64,000 bases of DNA from Bailinhaonella thermotolerans (lineage in GTDB: Bacteria > Actinomycetota > Actinomycetes > Streptosporangiales > Streptosporangiaceae): the NCBI RefSeq assembly GCF_003594875.1, contig NZ_QZEY01000006.1, positions 62,001-126,000 on the forward strand, read 5' to 3'. Below the pieces are notes generated by a model. That model was not told where the DNA came from. It worked only from the letters and a program-made list of their open reading frames with translations, and did no database searches. This document shows positions 38,506-47,557 of this stretch, piece after piece. The first letter of the stretch is position 1; each line of letters begins with the position of its first letter. Position numbers and translations under genes: made by a program.

Positions 38506-39834
38506 GTGGACTTGCGGCACTGGGTGGAGCGCGGCATCGCCGCGGTCGAGGCGTGGCAGGCGGGGTTCGGGCGCTACGAGGCCCACCCCTCGCTGGAGGC
38601 GGATCTGGAGAAGGCGTTCGGGGAGTTCACCGAGCGCCTGACCGACAACTACCCCTTCTTCCACCCCCGGTACGCCGGGCAGATGCTCAAGCCGCCGCAC
38701 CCGGCCGCCGTGGTCGGCTACCTGACGGCGATGCTCATCAACCCGAACAACCACGCGCTGGACGGCGGCCCGGCCACGGCGCGCATGGAGAAGGAGGTCG
38801 TCGCCCGCCTCGCGGAGATGTTCGGCTTCGGGACCCACCTGGGCCATCTCACGAGCAGTGGCACGATCGCCAATCTGGAGGCGCTGTTCGTCGCCCGCGA
38901 GTCCCATCCCGGCCGCGGCGTCGCCTACAGCGCCGACGCCCACTACACGCACTCGCGCATGTGCCACGTGCTCGGCGTGCGCGGCCACGCCGTGCCCACG
39001 GACGCGCGCGGGCGGATGGACCTGGACGCCCTGGAGTCACTGCTGCGCACGGGCGAGGTCGGCACCGTCGTGCTCACGGCGGGCACCACCGGGCTCGGCG
39101 CGGTGGACCCCATCGACGAGGCCCTGGCCCTACGGGAGCGGTACGGCGTGCGCCTGCACGTGGACGCCGCGTACGGCGGGTTCTTCACGCTGCTGGCCGG
39201 GGACCTGGTCGAGGAGGGCCCGTGGCGGGCGATCGCCGGGTGCGACTCGGTGGTGATCGACCCGCACAAGCACGGGCTCCAGCCGTACGGCTGCGGCGCG
39301 GTGCTGTTCCGGGACCCGGCGGTGGGCCGCTTCTACGCGCACGACTCGCCGTACACGTACTTCACCTCGGACGACCTGCACCTGGGCGAGATCAGCCTGG
39401 AGTGCTCGCGGGCCGGGGCGGCGGCGGCCGCGCTGTGGCTCACGTTCCAGGTGCTCCCGCCGACCCGCGAGGGCCTGGGCGAGGTGCTGGCGGCGGGCCG
39501 CCGGGCGGCGCTGCGCTGGGCGGACCTGCTGGAGGAGTCGCCGGAGCTGGCGCCGTACCAGCGGCCGGAGCTGGACATCGTGACCTACTACCCGCGCCGG
39601 GACCGGCTGTCGGCGATCGACGCGGCGTCCGCGCACGTGCTGGACGCGGGCATGCGGGACGCCGAGGTGTTCGTCTCCACGATGCGGGTCACGGCGGAGG
39701 CGTTCGCCGCGCGCGGGCACCGGGCGGCGGCCGACGCCGACGGCGTGCGCGTCCTGCGGAGCGTGCTCATGAAGCCCGAGTCCGAGACGTACGTGACCGA
39801 CCTGCACCGCCGGGTCACGGCCCTGGCCCGCTGA
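38506..39834 (+). CDS. PLP-dependent decarboxylase/aminotransferase family protein
   Basis: 442 residues from GTG 38506. Fold-type I PLP enzyme of the group II decarboxylase kind: [15 protein letters not shown] near the cofactor phosphate site, the [10 protein letters not shown] aspartate motif and Schiff-base lysine in [15 protein letters not shown]. Related enzymes decarboxylate aromatic or acidic amino acids, or cleave tyrosine analogues. The substrate is open. Likely leaderless. It is convergent with the encapsulin operon and not part of it. Confidence 0.85.
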   Translation: MDLRHWVERGIAAVEAWQAGFGRYEAHPSLEADLEKAFGEFTERLTDNYPFFHPRYAGQMLKPPHPAAVVGYLTAMLINPNNHALDGGPATARMEKEVVARLAEMFGFGTHLGHLTSSGTIANLEALFVARESHPGRGVAYSADAHYTHSRMCHVLGVRGHAVPTDARGRMDLDALESLLRTGEVGTVVLTAGTTGLGAVDPIDEALALRERYGVRLHVDAAYGGFFTLLAGDLVEEGPWRAIAGCDSVVIDPHKHGLQPYGCGAVLFRDPAVGRFYAHDSPYTYFTSDDLHLGEISLECSRAGAAAAALWLTFQVLPPTREGLGEVLAAGRRAALRWADLLEESPELAPYQRPELDIVTYYPRRDRLSAIDAASAHVLDAGMRDAEVFVSTMRVTAEAFAARGHRAAADADGVRVLRSVLMKPESETYVTDLHRRVTALAR

Positions 39835-39884
39835 CCCGGCGGCCCCACCCGGCGGCCCCACCCGGCGGCCCCGCCCAGCGGCCC
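39833..39884. repeat. Tandem 13-bp repeat, four units
   Basis: Units of the form CACCCGGCGGCCC follow the stop codon of the decarboxylase; the fourth is diverged. Confidence 0.7.
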
Positions 39885-39928
39885 GCCGACCCACCGAGCC
39901 ACCCCGCCACCCGACCAGCCGCGCCCGC

Positions 39929-39956
39929 CGGCCCGCCGACACGAGCGGGCGGGCCG
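39929..39956. terminator. Hairpin between convergent genes
   Basis: CGGCCCGCC (39929-39937) pairs with GGCGGGCCG (39948-39956), 10-nt loop. It lies between the decarboxylase and polyprenyl synthase ends. Confidence 0.6.
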
Positions 39957-39979
39957 GGGGCCGGGGGCCGGGCGCGGCG

Positions 39980-41020
39980 TCAGCTCGTGCGTTGGGTGAT
40001 CAGCCGGGCCAGGGTGGCCAGGTCGGCGGCGGGGCCCGGCGACGGGACGGCGTCCGCCAGGTCGCCCATGGCCTCGCGGAGCAGCCGATCGGCCTCGGCC
40101 TGGGCCCACGCGCGCCCGCCCGCGGCCTCGACGAGCGCCGCGACGTGCCGGAGCTCGGGGTCGGCCAGCGGGTTGACCCGGTGGTAGGCCGCGGCCAGTT
40201 CCTTCCCCGCGTCGGTGCCCGAGGTGAGCGCGAACACCACGGGCAGCGACTTCTTGCGGTTGCGCAGGTCGGAGTAGACCGGCTTGCCGGTGACCTCCGG
40301 ATCGCCCCAGATGCCGAGCAGGTCGTCCACGAGCTGGAACGCCAGGCCCAGCCGCGTGCCGAACCCGGTCAGCCGGGCCACCTGGTCGGCCGTGCCGCCC
40401 CCGAAGCTCGCCCCGAGGCCGCACGCGCAGCCGATCAGCGCCCCGGTCTTCTCCCCCGCCATGCGCACGCACTCGTCGAGGTCGACGTCCGAGCGCGTCT
40501 CGAACGACATGTCCGCGGTCTGCCCGTCCACCAGTTCCCGCACCGCCGTGCTCAGCGTCGCCACGCCGTCCCGCGCCGCCGGGTGCCCGGTCGCCGCCAG
40601 GACGGCGAAGCCCTGGATGAGCAGCGCGTCCCCGGTCAGGATGGCCGGGTTCAGGCCGAAGACGCTCCACGCCGTACGGCGGTGCCGCCGCATGACGTCG
40701 CCGTCCATCGCGTCGTCGTGCAGCAGGGAGAAGTTGTGGACGAGCTCCACGGCGACCGCCGCCGGGACCGCCTTCTCGGCCGTGCCGCCGACCGCCTCCG
40801 CGGCCAGCAGCACGAGCGCCGGCCGGATCGCCTTGCCGCCGTCGCCGTCGCCGGGCCTCCCGCGTTCGTCCCACCATCCGAAGTGGTAGCCGGCGACGTG
40901 CCGGGTGGCCGCGGGAAGGCGTTCGACGACCTCCCGCAGCCCCGGCTCCAGCAGGCCCCGTGCCCAGGTGAGCACCTCGCGGGCGTCGCGCGCGGTCCTC
41001 GTCTCTTCGCCGTACGGCAT
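39980..41020 (-). CDS. Polyprenyl diphosphate synthase, probable family 2B encapsulin cargo
   Basis: 346 residues from ATG 41020, with AGGGGGG 8 nt upstream and 17 bp after the shell B stop. Isoprenyl synthase motifs: KAIRPALVLL, first aspartate motif DDAMD (102-106) and second motif DDLLG (232-236), followed by GKPVYSDLRNRKKSLPVV. It condenses isopentenyl diphosphate with allylic diphosphates. Phe97, five residues before the first motif, suggests a short product (C15-C20), by general rule. Family 2B encapsulins are known to package polyprenyl transferases and terpene cyclases, so this is the likely cargo. It lacks a long disordered N-terminal extension of the sort used for loading. Confidence 0.9.
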   Translation of the reverse strand: MPYGEETRTARDAREVLTWARGLLEPGLREVVERLPAATRHVAGYHFGWWDERGRPGDGDGGKAIRPALVLLAAEAVGGTAEKAVPAAVAVELVHNFSLLHDDAMDGDVMRRHRRTAWSVFGLNPAILTGDALLIQGFAVLAATGHPAARDGVATLSTAVRELVDGQTADMSFETRSDVDLDECVRMAGEKTGALIGCACGLGASFGGGTADQVARLTGFGTRLGLAFQLVDDLLGIWGDPEVTGKPVYSDLRNRKKSLPVVFALTSGTDAGKELAAAYHRVNPLADPELRHVAALVEAAGGRAWAQAEADRLLREAMGDLADAVPSPGPAADLATLARLITQRTS

Positions 41021-41037
41021 GTGCCAGACCCCCCTGG

Positions 41038-42426
41038 TCAGCGTGAGAGTTCCACATCGTCGAGGATCCCGAGCGCGTCGGGCACGAGCACGGCGGCGGA
41101 GTAGTAGGCGCTGACGAGGTAGGTGGCGATCGCCTTCTCGTCCACGCCCATGTGCCGCACCGACAGGCTCGGCCGGTGTTCGTCCGGGATCCCGGTCTTG
41201 TGCAGGCCGATGACGCCCTGCTCCTTCTCCCCGGTGCGCATCACCATGATCGAGGTGGTCCGCGACCGGGTGATCGGGATCTTGTCTGAGGGCAGGATCG
41301 GCACGCCCCGCCACGCGGTCAGCCGTTCCCCCTCGATCTCCACGTCCTGCGGCGACAGGCCGCGCCGGGTGCACTCCCGGCGGAAGGCGGCGATCGCCTT
41401 CGGGTGCGCGAGGAAGAACCGGGAGCCGCGGCGGCGGCACAGCAGCTCGTCGAGGTCGTCGGGGGTGGGCGGGCCGGTGCGGGTGCGGATCCGCTGCCGC
41501 GGGTCGGCGTTGTGCAGCAGGCCGAACTCGCGGTTGTTGATCATCTCGTGCTCCTGCCGCTCGCGCAGCGCCTCGACGGTCAGCCGGAGCTGCTGCTCCA
41601 CCTGGTCCATCGGGTCGTTGTAGAGCTCGGAGACGCGCGTGTGGACCCGCAGGACGGTCTGCGCGACGCTCAGGGAGTACTCCCGGGGCGAGAGCTCGTA
41701 GTCCACGAACGTGCCCGGCAGGTCCGGCTCGCCGGAGTGCCCGGCGGCCAGCGCGATCTCCGCCTCGCCGTACTTGTTGCGCGGGGCCCGCCGCCCCGCC
41801 CGGACCGCCGCCACACGCTCCCGCAGCGCGGGCGAGACGTCGGCGATCTCGGCGAAGGCGGCCCGGTCCAGCACCAGCGCCGTGACGGCCGTGACCGCCC
41901 GCGCCTCCGCCTCCCACACCGCGCCCGGATCGGTCAGCGCCCGCTCGCCGAGGAAGTCCCCGCCGGCGAGCACGCCCGCCTCGGCGCGGTCGCCGTACGG
42001 CCCGGCGGCGGTCTTCCCGACCCTGCCGTGCGCGATCAGGATCAGCCGGTCCACCGGCCCGCCCTCGGCGGCGATCACCTCCCCGGGGGCGTACTCGACC
42101 TGGGTGAACCGGCCGGCCAGGGCCTCCAGCGCCTCGTCGTCGCCGAACCCGCGCAGCAGGCCCAGCTCGCACAGCTCTCGCGGGATGACGCGCACGGCCG
42201 CGCCGTCGTTCGTGAACGTGACCCGGCCGTCGCCGACGGTGTAGGTCAGGCGGCGGTTGACCCGGTAGGTGCCGCCGCGCACGTCCACCCAGGGGAGCAT
42301 GCGCAGCAGCCAGCGGGAGGAGATCTCCCGCATCACCGGCTCGGTCTTGGTCGTCGTGGCCAGGTTCCGCGCCGCCGCGGTGCCGAGCGCGCGGCGCGGG
42401 TCCCGGACGTCCGCCGGTCCGGTCAC
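41038..42426 (-). CDS. Family 2B encapsulin shell protein, paralog B
   Basis: 462 residues from GTG 42426 (site AGGGGGTGAT), 34 bp after paralog A. HK97-like phage-capsid fold split by a cyclic-nucleotide-binding (CNB) domain at about 90-195; the arrangement and text ([14 protein letters not shown] near the N-terminus, [17 protein letters not shown] and [20 protein letters not shown] later) are those of family 2B shells. In the CNB pocket Glu161 is kept, but Trp171 and Glu172 occupy the positions of CRP Arg82 and Ser83 in an ungapped alignment. It shares most residues with paralog A, so mixed shells are possible. Confidence 0.92.
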   Translation of the reverse strand: MTGPADVRDPRRALGTAAARNLATTTKTEPVMREISSRWLLRMLPWVDVRGGTYRVNRRLTYTVGDGRVTFTNDGAAVRVIPRELCELGLLRGFGDDEALEALAGRFTQVEYAPGEVIAAEGGPVDRLILIAHGRVGKTAAGPYGDRAEAGVLAGGDFLGERALTDPGAVWEAEARAVTAVTALVLDRAAFAEIADVSPALRERVAAVRAGRRAPRNKYGEAEIALAAGHSGEPDLPGTFVDYELSPREYSLSVAQTVLRVHTRVSELYNDPMDQVEQQLRLTVEALRERQEHEMINNREFGLLHNADPRQRIRTRTGPPTPDDLDELLCRRRGSRFFLAHPKAIAAFRRECTRRGLSPQDVEIEGERLTAWRGVPILPSDKIPITRSRTTSIMVMRTGEKEQGVIGLHKTGIPDEHRPSLSVRHMGVDEKAIATYLVSAYYSAAVLVPDALGILDDVELSR

Positions 42427-42460
42427 CGGCGATCACCCCCTGTCATGGCGCGTGCGGGGA

Positions 42461-43873
42461 TCACGCCGCGCCGTGGGCGATCTCGACGTTGTCGAGGATC
42501 CCGAGGGCGTCGGGGACGAGGACGGCGCAGGAGTAGTAGGCGCTGACGAGGTAGGAGATGATCGCCTTCTCGTCGATGCCCATGAAGCGGACGTTCAGGC
42601 TCGGCTGGTACTCGTCGGGGATGCCGACCTGGTGCAGGCCGACCACGCCCTGCTCCTTCTCCCCCACCCGCATGACCATCATCGAGGTGGTGCGCGCCTT
42701 GCTGATCGGGATCTTGTTGCAGGGGAAGATCGGCACGCCGCGCCAGGCCGGGACGTGGTGGCCCATGATCTCGACGCTCTGCGGGTAGACCCCGCGCCGG
42801 CTGCACTCGCGGCCGAACGCGGCGATCGCCTTGGGGTGGGCGAGCACGAACGTGGGGTTCTTCCAGACCATGGACAGCAGGTCGTCCAGGTCGTCGGGGG
42901 TGGGGGCGCCGGTGCGGGTGTGGATGCGCTGGCGCAGGTCGGCGTTGTGCAGCAGGCCGAACTCGCGGTTGTTGATCATCTCGTGCTCCTGCCGCTCGCG
43001 CAGCGCCTCGACCGTGAGGCGGAGCTGCTGCTCCACCTGGTCCATCGGCTCGTTGTAGAGGTCGGCCACACGAGTGTGCACCCGCAGGACGGTCTGCGCG
43101 ACGCTCAGTTCGTACTCCCGTGGCGAGACCTCGTAGTCCACGAACGTGCCCGGCAGGTCCGGCTCGCCGGAGTGGCCCGCGGCCAGCGCGATCGCCGCCT
43201 CGCCGTGGTCGTTCTGGGGGACGTTCCGGCCCGCGCGGTACGCCGCAAGGCGGCGGGTCAGGTCCGGGGAGTTCTCGGCGACCTCGGCGAACGCGGCCCG
43301 GTCCAGCACCAGGACGGTGCAGGCGGTGGCGGCCTTGGCGGTGAAGTCCCAGTCGCCGTCGTCGTCGATCAGGGCCCGCTCGCCCAGGAAGTCGCCGTCG
43401 GCCAGCACGTCGAGCTCCACCGGGTCGCCGTAGGGGCCGGTGCCGATCCTGGCGACCTTGCCGTGGGCGATGAGGATCACGCGGTCCACCGCGTCGCCCT
43501 CGCTCACGATCACCTGGCCCGGTTCGTACTCGGCCTGGGTGAACCGGTCGGCCAGGGCGGCCAGCACCTCGTCGTCGGGGAACCCGCGCAGCAGGCCCAG
43601 CTCGCACAGCTCGCCGGGGATCACGCGCACGGCCGCGCCCTCGTTGGTGAACGTGATCCGGCCGTCGCCGACGGAGTAGGACAGGCGGCGGTTGACGCGG
43701 TAGGCGCCGCCCTTGACGTGGACCCACGGCAGCAGGCGCAGGAGCCAGCGGGAGGAGATCTCCTGCATCTGGGGGACGGACTTGGTCGTCGTCGCGAGGT
43801 TCCGCGCCGCCGCCGTGCCCAGCGACCGCCGCTGCTCCTCCTGCCGAACCTCGATGCCCGCGGACTCCGACAT
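42461..43873 (-). CDS. Family 2B encapsulin shell protein, paralog A
   Basis: 470 residues from ATG 43873; first gene of the encapsulin operon. Same architecture as paralog B: conserved [14 protein letters not shown] arm, a CNB insertion at about 95-205, then the capsid-like core with [20 protein letters not shown] and [20 protein letters not shown]. In the CNB phosphate cassette (FLGERAL) Glu165 is kept, while Trp175-Asp176 replace the CRP Arg82-Ser83 pair. The shell should assemble into a compartment around the polyprenyl synthase. Having two shell genes in one operon is known in some family 2B loci but is the less common state. Confidence 0.93.
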   Translation of the reverse strand: MSESAGIEVRQEEQRRSLGTAAARNLATTTKSVPQMQEISSRWLLRLLPWVHVKGGAYRVNRRLSYSVGDGRITFTNEGAAVRVIPGELCELGLLRGFPDDEVLAALADRFTQAEYEPGQVIVSEGDAVDRVILIAHGKVARIGTGPYGDPVELDVLADGDFLGERALIDDDGDWDFTAKAATACTVLVLDRAAFAEVAENSPDLTRRLAAYRAGRNVPQNDHGEAAIALAAGHSGEPDLPGTFVDYEVSPREYELSVAQTVLRVHTRVADLYNEPMDQVEQQLRLTVEALRERQEHEMINNREFGLLHNADLRQRIHTRTGAPTPDDLDDLLSMVWKNPTFVLAHPKAIAAFGRECSRRGVYPQSVEIMGHHVPAWRGVPIFPCNKIPISKARTTSMMVMRVGEKEQGVVGLHQVGIPDEYQPSLNVRFMGIDEKAIISYLVSAYYSCAVLVPDALGILDNVEIAHGAA

Positions 43874-43976
43874 GGCACACCACCAATCAGCGATTGCGAA
43901 CGTGAATGGTCCGGACGCGCGAATTCACGATCGCATCGCCGGGGGGACCGGCGAAATCGCGCGCCCTTTGACCCTC

Positions 43977-44005
43977 ACATTACGTGGCGTTAACGCGGAT
44001 CACAA
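43977..44005 (-). promoter_or_regulatory. Encapsulin operon promoter
   Basis: On the minus strand: -35 TTGTGA (44005-44000), exactly 17 bp, -10 TAATGT (43982-43977). This gives a leader of roughly 100 nt before the shell A ATG. TGTGA motifs recur at 43975-43979, 44000-44004 and 44051-44055 (written TCACA on the plus strand). The whole gap 43874-44122 is unusually AT-rich for this window. Confidence 0.65.
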
Positions 44006-44122
44006 TGGGTTGTCGAAGCCCTTTTCAGAGGCGTGATCAGCGAGAGTTCCTCACAATTGAACAGCCCTCAACCGGGACATCCAAAACAATTCATGTGAAC
44101 GCGCCGCGGCGGCCATGAATTG

Positions 44123-44860
44123 TCACCGGGAGGAAAAGGCGATGCCCGTTCCGGCGGCGATGGCCGTGACGACGGCGACCAGGACGACCACGCTGGCGAG
44201 CGCGTGGCGGCGGCGCGGCGCCGGCGCGGCGTCCGCCCGCCGCCGCTGCCACCGCTCCGGGGGCGAGGGCCGCGCGGACTCCGCCGGGCGCTCGGCCCGC
44301 GGCTCGGCCGGGGGCGCGGCCGGGCGCACGATGGGCCGCGCGATGGGCCGCGCCGGGGGACGCGGGGCGGGCACGGCGGGACGCGCCTCCGGCCGCGGCT
44401 CCGGGGACGGGACCGGACGGCGGGGGCGGGAGCACGCGGCGTACGGGTCGCTCTTGCTCACGCTCGTGGGGTCGACGTCCACGCACCGGGTCTCGGGCTC
44501 CGGCCGCCGGTCGGGGTCCACGGGCTCGGGCGGCGGGGGCGGGGGCGCGAGGGGGTTCGGCGTCACCCGCACCGTCACGCCCCGGGGCGGGAACAGCCGG
44601 ACCCGCACCTCGGGCCGCACCGGGCGGCGGCTCCCCGGGCGTACGGCGTGCGCGGGCCCGGGCCGTACGGCACGCGGGGTGTGACGGCGGACCGAGCCGT
44701 CGCGGCCGGGGTCGGCGCCGTCAGGACGGGGCTCGGACCGCGCGGAATGGTCCCGGGACTGGGCCGGGGCGCGGCGGTCGGGCGGATCCGGAGGGGCGGG
44801 GGCGACGGCGAGGACGGCGAAGGCGGCCGCGACCAGGAGGGCGGCCCGGCGGGGGCGCAT
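44123..44860 (-). CDS. Pro/Arg-rich exported or membrane protein
   Basis: 245 residues. An N-terminal hydrophobic signal (ALLVAAAFAVLAVAPAPP) is followed by a long Pro/Arg/Ala-rich region with two cysteines in the middle (ETRCVDVD and YAACSRP), and one C-terminal membrane helix (ALASVVVLVAVVTAIAAG). No known domain. It starts 1 bp after the DUF4239 stop and is probably co-transcribed with it. Inference: an extracytoplasmic, wall-spanning protein. Confidence 0.6.
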   Translation of the reverse strand: MRPRRAALLVAAAFAVLAVAPAPPDPPDRRAPAQSRDHSARSEPRPDGADPGRDGSVRRHTPRAVRPGPAHAVRPGSRRPVRPEVRVRLFPPRGVTVRVTPNPLAPPPPPPEPVDPDRRPEPETRCVDVDPTSVSKSDPYAACSRPRRPVPSPEPRPEARPAVPAPRPPARPIARPIVRPAAPPAEPRAERPAESARPSPPERWQRRRADAAPAPRRRHALASVVVLVAVVTAIAAGTGIAFSSR

Positions 44861-44861
44861 C

Positions 44862-45629
44862 TCAGCCGCCCGCGGGGATGCGCTGGAACTCCTGCATGAC
44901 CGCGGTGAACGCCTCGGGCTGGACCGCGAGCGGGCCGTCGAAGACCCGGGCGATGTCGTAGGTCACGAAGACCCCGAGGCCGACGAGCGCCGCGGTCGCG
45001 ATCATGGGCAGGATCGCCAGGCGGCGCGGGCGCGCCCCGGCCATGAACGGGAAGAGCACGACGAGCGCGCCGGTGACCGCCGTCAGCTCCAGCAGCCCCG
45101 ACGGGGGCGAGGCACTGGCGTCCAGGCCGCGCTGACGGCGGGCCGCGGAGGCGTCGCCGAGCTTCTCCAGCACGTCGGCCTGGGCGTCCTTGGCGTCGTC
45201 GCCCTCCACCTTGAGGCCGTCCACCCGGGCGCGTATGGAGTCGAGCCGGGTCCAGCCCTCGGAGCTCAGGTGGCCGCGCCGCATCATCGGCCACTCGCGC
45301 TCGGCGACGAAGCGGACGTATTCCCGCAGCTCGCCCTGGATCTGGCCGGCCGCGGGGGACGGCAGGCCGCCCGCCGCCCAGTACGCCTCGGCGATCGCGT
45401 GGCTCTCGGACCCGGTGTTCACCCTGGCGGCGTCGGCGGTCGTCCAAGGGACCACGATCGCGATCGCGAAGACCAGCAGGAACAGCGCCGACAGCATGGC
45501 GCCGGCGTGCCCCGCGGTGGGGCCGTCCGGCTCCCCGTCGTCGGTGGCCCGCCCGACCTTCCGGAAGATCAGCGCGGCCACGACCACGGCGAGCACCGCG
45601 GCGAGGGCCGCCAGCGCGGCTACCAGCAT
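44862..45629 (-). CDS. DUF4239 (bestrophin-like domain) membrane protein
   Basis: 255 residues with a GGAGGACGTC ribosome site. Two N-terminal helices, an extracytoplasmic helical domain (SESHAIAEAYWAAGGLPSP; REYVRFVAEREWP), then two C-terminal helices. This is the layout of DUF4239, annotated as bestrophin-like; a role in ion transport is not proven. First gene of a two-gene unit. Confidence 0.72.
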   Translation of the reverse strand: MLVAALAALAAVLAVVVAALIFRKVGRATDDGEPDGPTAGHAGAMLSALFLLVFAIAIVVPWTTADAARVNTGSESHAIAEAYWAAGGLPSPAAGQIQGELREYVRFVAEREWPMMRRGHLSSEGWTRLDSIRARVDGLKVEGDDAKDAQADVLEKLGDASAARRQRGLDASASPPSGLLELTAVTGALVVLFPFMAGARPRRLAILPMIATAALVGLGVFVTYDIARVFDGPLAVQPEAFTAVMQEFQRIPAGG

Positions 45630-45783
45630 GACGTCCTCCAGGACTTCCGGACTGTCGGTCGCTTACCGTCAGATTGCTATCACATTAAGTAGCCACACCG
45701 GCCTCTGTACAGAGAACCCCTCACATCCGTCCTCACTCCGTCCCCGCACCGCGTCCGCCCCCGTCTCCGCCCCGCTTCCGCGT

Positions 45784-45809
45784 GGGTACGGCGGGCGCCC
45801 GCCGTACCC
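45784..45809. repeat. Perfect 26-bp palindrome between divergent genes
   Basis: GGGTACGGCGGGC joined to its exact complement GCCCGCCGTACCC. It lies in the promoter region between the DUF4239 and DUF4032 genes and is built from two GTACGGC blocks. Confidence 0.85.
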
Positions 45810-45885
45810 GGGGCACTGCGCGGGACGAGTGGGATGAATAGGGTGTCTTTGGCCGAACAAGATCGGACAAAGGCGGAGAATTCAC

Positions 45886-47130
45886 ATGCCCCTCCAGATC
45901 ACCGGAGCACCCGGCGACCCGGCGCTGCTGAGCCTGCCGTGGCACCTTCCGCTGGAGGACTGGCCGGAGCACCTGATCGTGCCGCTGCCGCGCGGCATCT
46001 CCCGGCACGTCGTGCGCTTCGTGAAGCTGTCCGGGAAGGTCTACGCGATCAAGGAGATCGGGGAACGGCTGGCCAGGCGGGAGTACCAGCGGCTGCGCGA
46101 CCTGGCCAGGATCGACTTCCCCTCAGTGCGCGCGGTGGCCGTCGTGACCGGCCGCACCGCCGACGACGGGCGCGAGCTGGACTCCGCGCTGGTCACGCAC
46201 CACCTGCAGTTCTCGCTGCCGTACCGGGCGGTGTTCTCCGGCACGCTGCGGCCGGACACGATCACGCGGCTGCTCGACGCGCTGGCCGTGCTGCTCGTGC
46301 GGCTCCACCTGACCGGCTTCTACTGGGGCGACTGCTCGCTGTCGAACACCCTGTTCCGGCGCGACGCGGGCGCGTTCGCGGCCTACCTGGTGGACGCCGA
46401 GACGGGCGAGCAGCATCCCACGATCAGCGAGGGGCAGCGCCTGCACGACATCGAGGTCGCGCACGTCAACATCTTCGGCGAGCTGCTGGACCTGGAGGCG
46501 GGCGGCGCGCTGCACCCCTCGATCGACCCGCTGGAGACCTCCGAGGAGATCTGCCGGCGGTACACCGCGCTGTGGAACGAGCTGACCCAGCCCGAGGTCG
46601 TGGACATCGTGGAGTGGCGCCGGGTGGACAAGCGCATCCGGCGGCTGAACGAGCTGGGCTTCGACGTGGCCGAGCTCCAGGTGCGCAGCAAGCCGGGCGT
46701 GGCGCGGGTGATCGTCCAGCCCAAGGTCGTGGACGCCGGGCACCACCAGCGGCGGCTGCTCCGGCTGACCGGCCTGGACGTCGAGGAGAACCAGGCGCGG
46801 CGGCTGCTGAACGACCTGGACACCTTCCGCGCCCGGCTCCCCGCCCACGAGCGCTCCGACAGCGAGGAGATCGTGGCGCACCGCTGGCTGGCCGAGATGT
46901 TCCACCCCACGGTGGAGGCCGTGCCCAAGGAGCTGCGCCACAAGCTGGAGCCGGCCCAGCTCTACCACGAGGTCCTGGACCACCGCTGGTTCCTGTCCGA
47001 GGCGGCGGGCCACGACGTGGGCCTGCCCGCCGCCACCCGGTCGTACGTGGAGAACGTGCTCGCCTTCAAGCGCGACGAGAAGGCCATCATCGGCGACCCC
47101 GGCTGGGACGACGCCGCCTCCTCCGCCTGA
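45886..47130 (+). CDS. DUF4032 domain protein with kinase-like N-terminus
   Basis: 414 residues with ribosome site GGCGGAG. The N-terminal 200 residues look like a lipopolysaccharide-kinase/WaaP-like fold: VYAIKEIGERLARREY with the probable ATP lysine, LVRLHLTGFYWGDCSLSNTL as catalytic loop and AYLVDAETGE in place of the DFG region. DUF4032 follows (about 200-390). Soluble. Kinase activity is possible but unproven. Confidence 0.85.
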   Translation: MPLQITGAPGDPALLSLPWHLPLEDWPEHLIVPLPRGISRHVVRFVKLSGKVYAIKEIGERLARREYQRLRDLARIDFPSVRAVAVVTGRTADDGRELDSALVTHHLQFSLPYRAVFSGTLRPDTITRLLDALAVLLVRLHLTGFYWGDCSLSNTLFRRDAGAFAAYLVDAETGEQHPTISEGQRLHDIEVAHVNIFGELLDLEAGGALHPSIDPLETSEEICRRYTALWNELTQPEVVDIVEWRRVDKRIRRLNELGFDVAELQVRSKPGVARVIVQPKVVDAGHHQRRLLRLTGLDVEENQARRLLNDLDTFRARLPAHERSDSEEIVAHRWLAEMFHPTVEAVPKELRHKLEPAQLYHEVLDHRWFLSEAAGHDVGLPAATRSYVENVLAFKRDEKAIIGDPGWDDAASSA

Positions 47131-47344
47131 CCCCGCGCCCGGCCGCCCTCACCCGTGCCGCCGCGTACGGCCTCGCCCGGCGTTCCCCCGTGCCACCGCC
47201 GTCCTCGGCGTTCCCGTCCGGCACGGCGTGGCCCGCGCCGGCCGTACGGCGTGCGCGCGGCGGGCCGGCGGCCGTACGGCGGGCCCGTGGCCGTACAGCG
47301 CGGGCGGCGCGGGCGGCGGAGGCGCGGTGACCGGCCAGGATGTT
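47131..47344. repeat. Intergenic cluster of GTACGGC palindromes
   Basis: 214 bp with about five GTACGGC/CCGTACGG motifs (for example near 47165, 47241, 47272). No gene. Confidence 0.5.
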
Positions 47345-47358
47345 TGGGAGCGCTCCCA
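47345..47358. promoter_or_regulatory. CebR operator 1
   Basis: TGGGAGCGCTCCCA, a perfect 14-bp palindrome identical to the CebR box known from Streptomyces cellobiose loci. It lies 213 bp upstream of cebE. Confidence 0.92.
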
Positions 47359-47422
47359 TATACCCCCTCGGAGCCCGCCCGAATGGGATTCGAAGGCCCG
47401 GTAACGGTTGGATTTCAGGCTA

Positions 47423-47451
47423 TTGACGCCCGTGTGTCGCCTCGGATTCAC
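47423..47451 (+). promoter_or_regulatory. Probable cebE promoter
   Basis: -35 TTGACG at 47423-47428 with a weak -10 (ATTCAC, 47446-47451). The start site would fall at about 47457, inside operator 2. Confidence 0.4.
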
Positions 47452-47455
47452 TTCG

Positions 47456-47469
47456 TGGGAGCGCTCCCA
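47456..47469. promoter_or_regulatory. CebR operator 2
   Basis: A second perfect TGGGAGCGCTCCCA, extended to 16 bp by flanking G and C. It lies 111 bp from operator 1 and overlaps the predicted transcription start, so binding would block initiation. Confidence 0.93.
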
Positions 47470-47557
47470 CATACGCGCACACCGCGTCACCGGACGATCG
47501 GGGACGGGCCGGAGGCGGCTTCAGCACCAGTTGGCAGAGACCTGAGAGGGGTCCGCG

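Noticed and set aside
38506-39834. PLP decarboxylase as a second encapsulin cargo
   Set aside because: It is on the opposite strand, has its own leaderless promoter and is separated by a terminator hairpin. It resembles a decarboxylase, not the cysteine desulfurase cargo of family 2A.
39980-42436. A very long open frame running through shell B and the polyprenyl synthase, suggesting an 818-residue protein
   Set aside because: The upstream part is an out-of-frame reading of the shell gene and is arginine-rich nonsense. The synthase has its own ribosome site and ATG at 41020.
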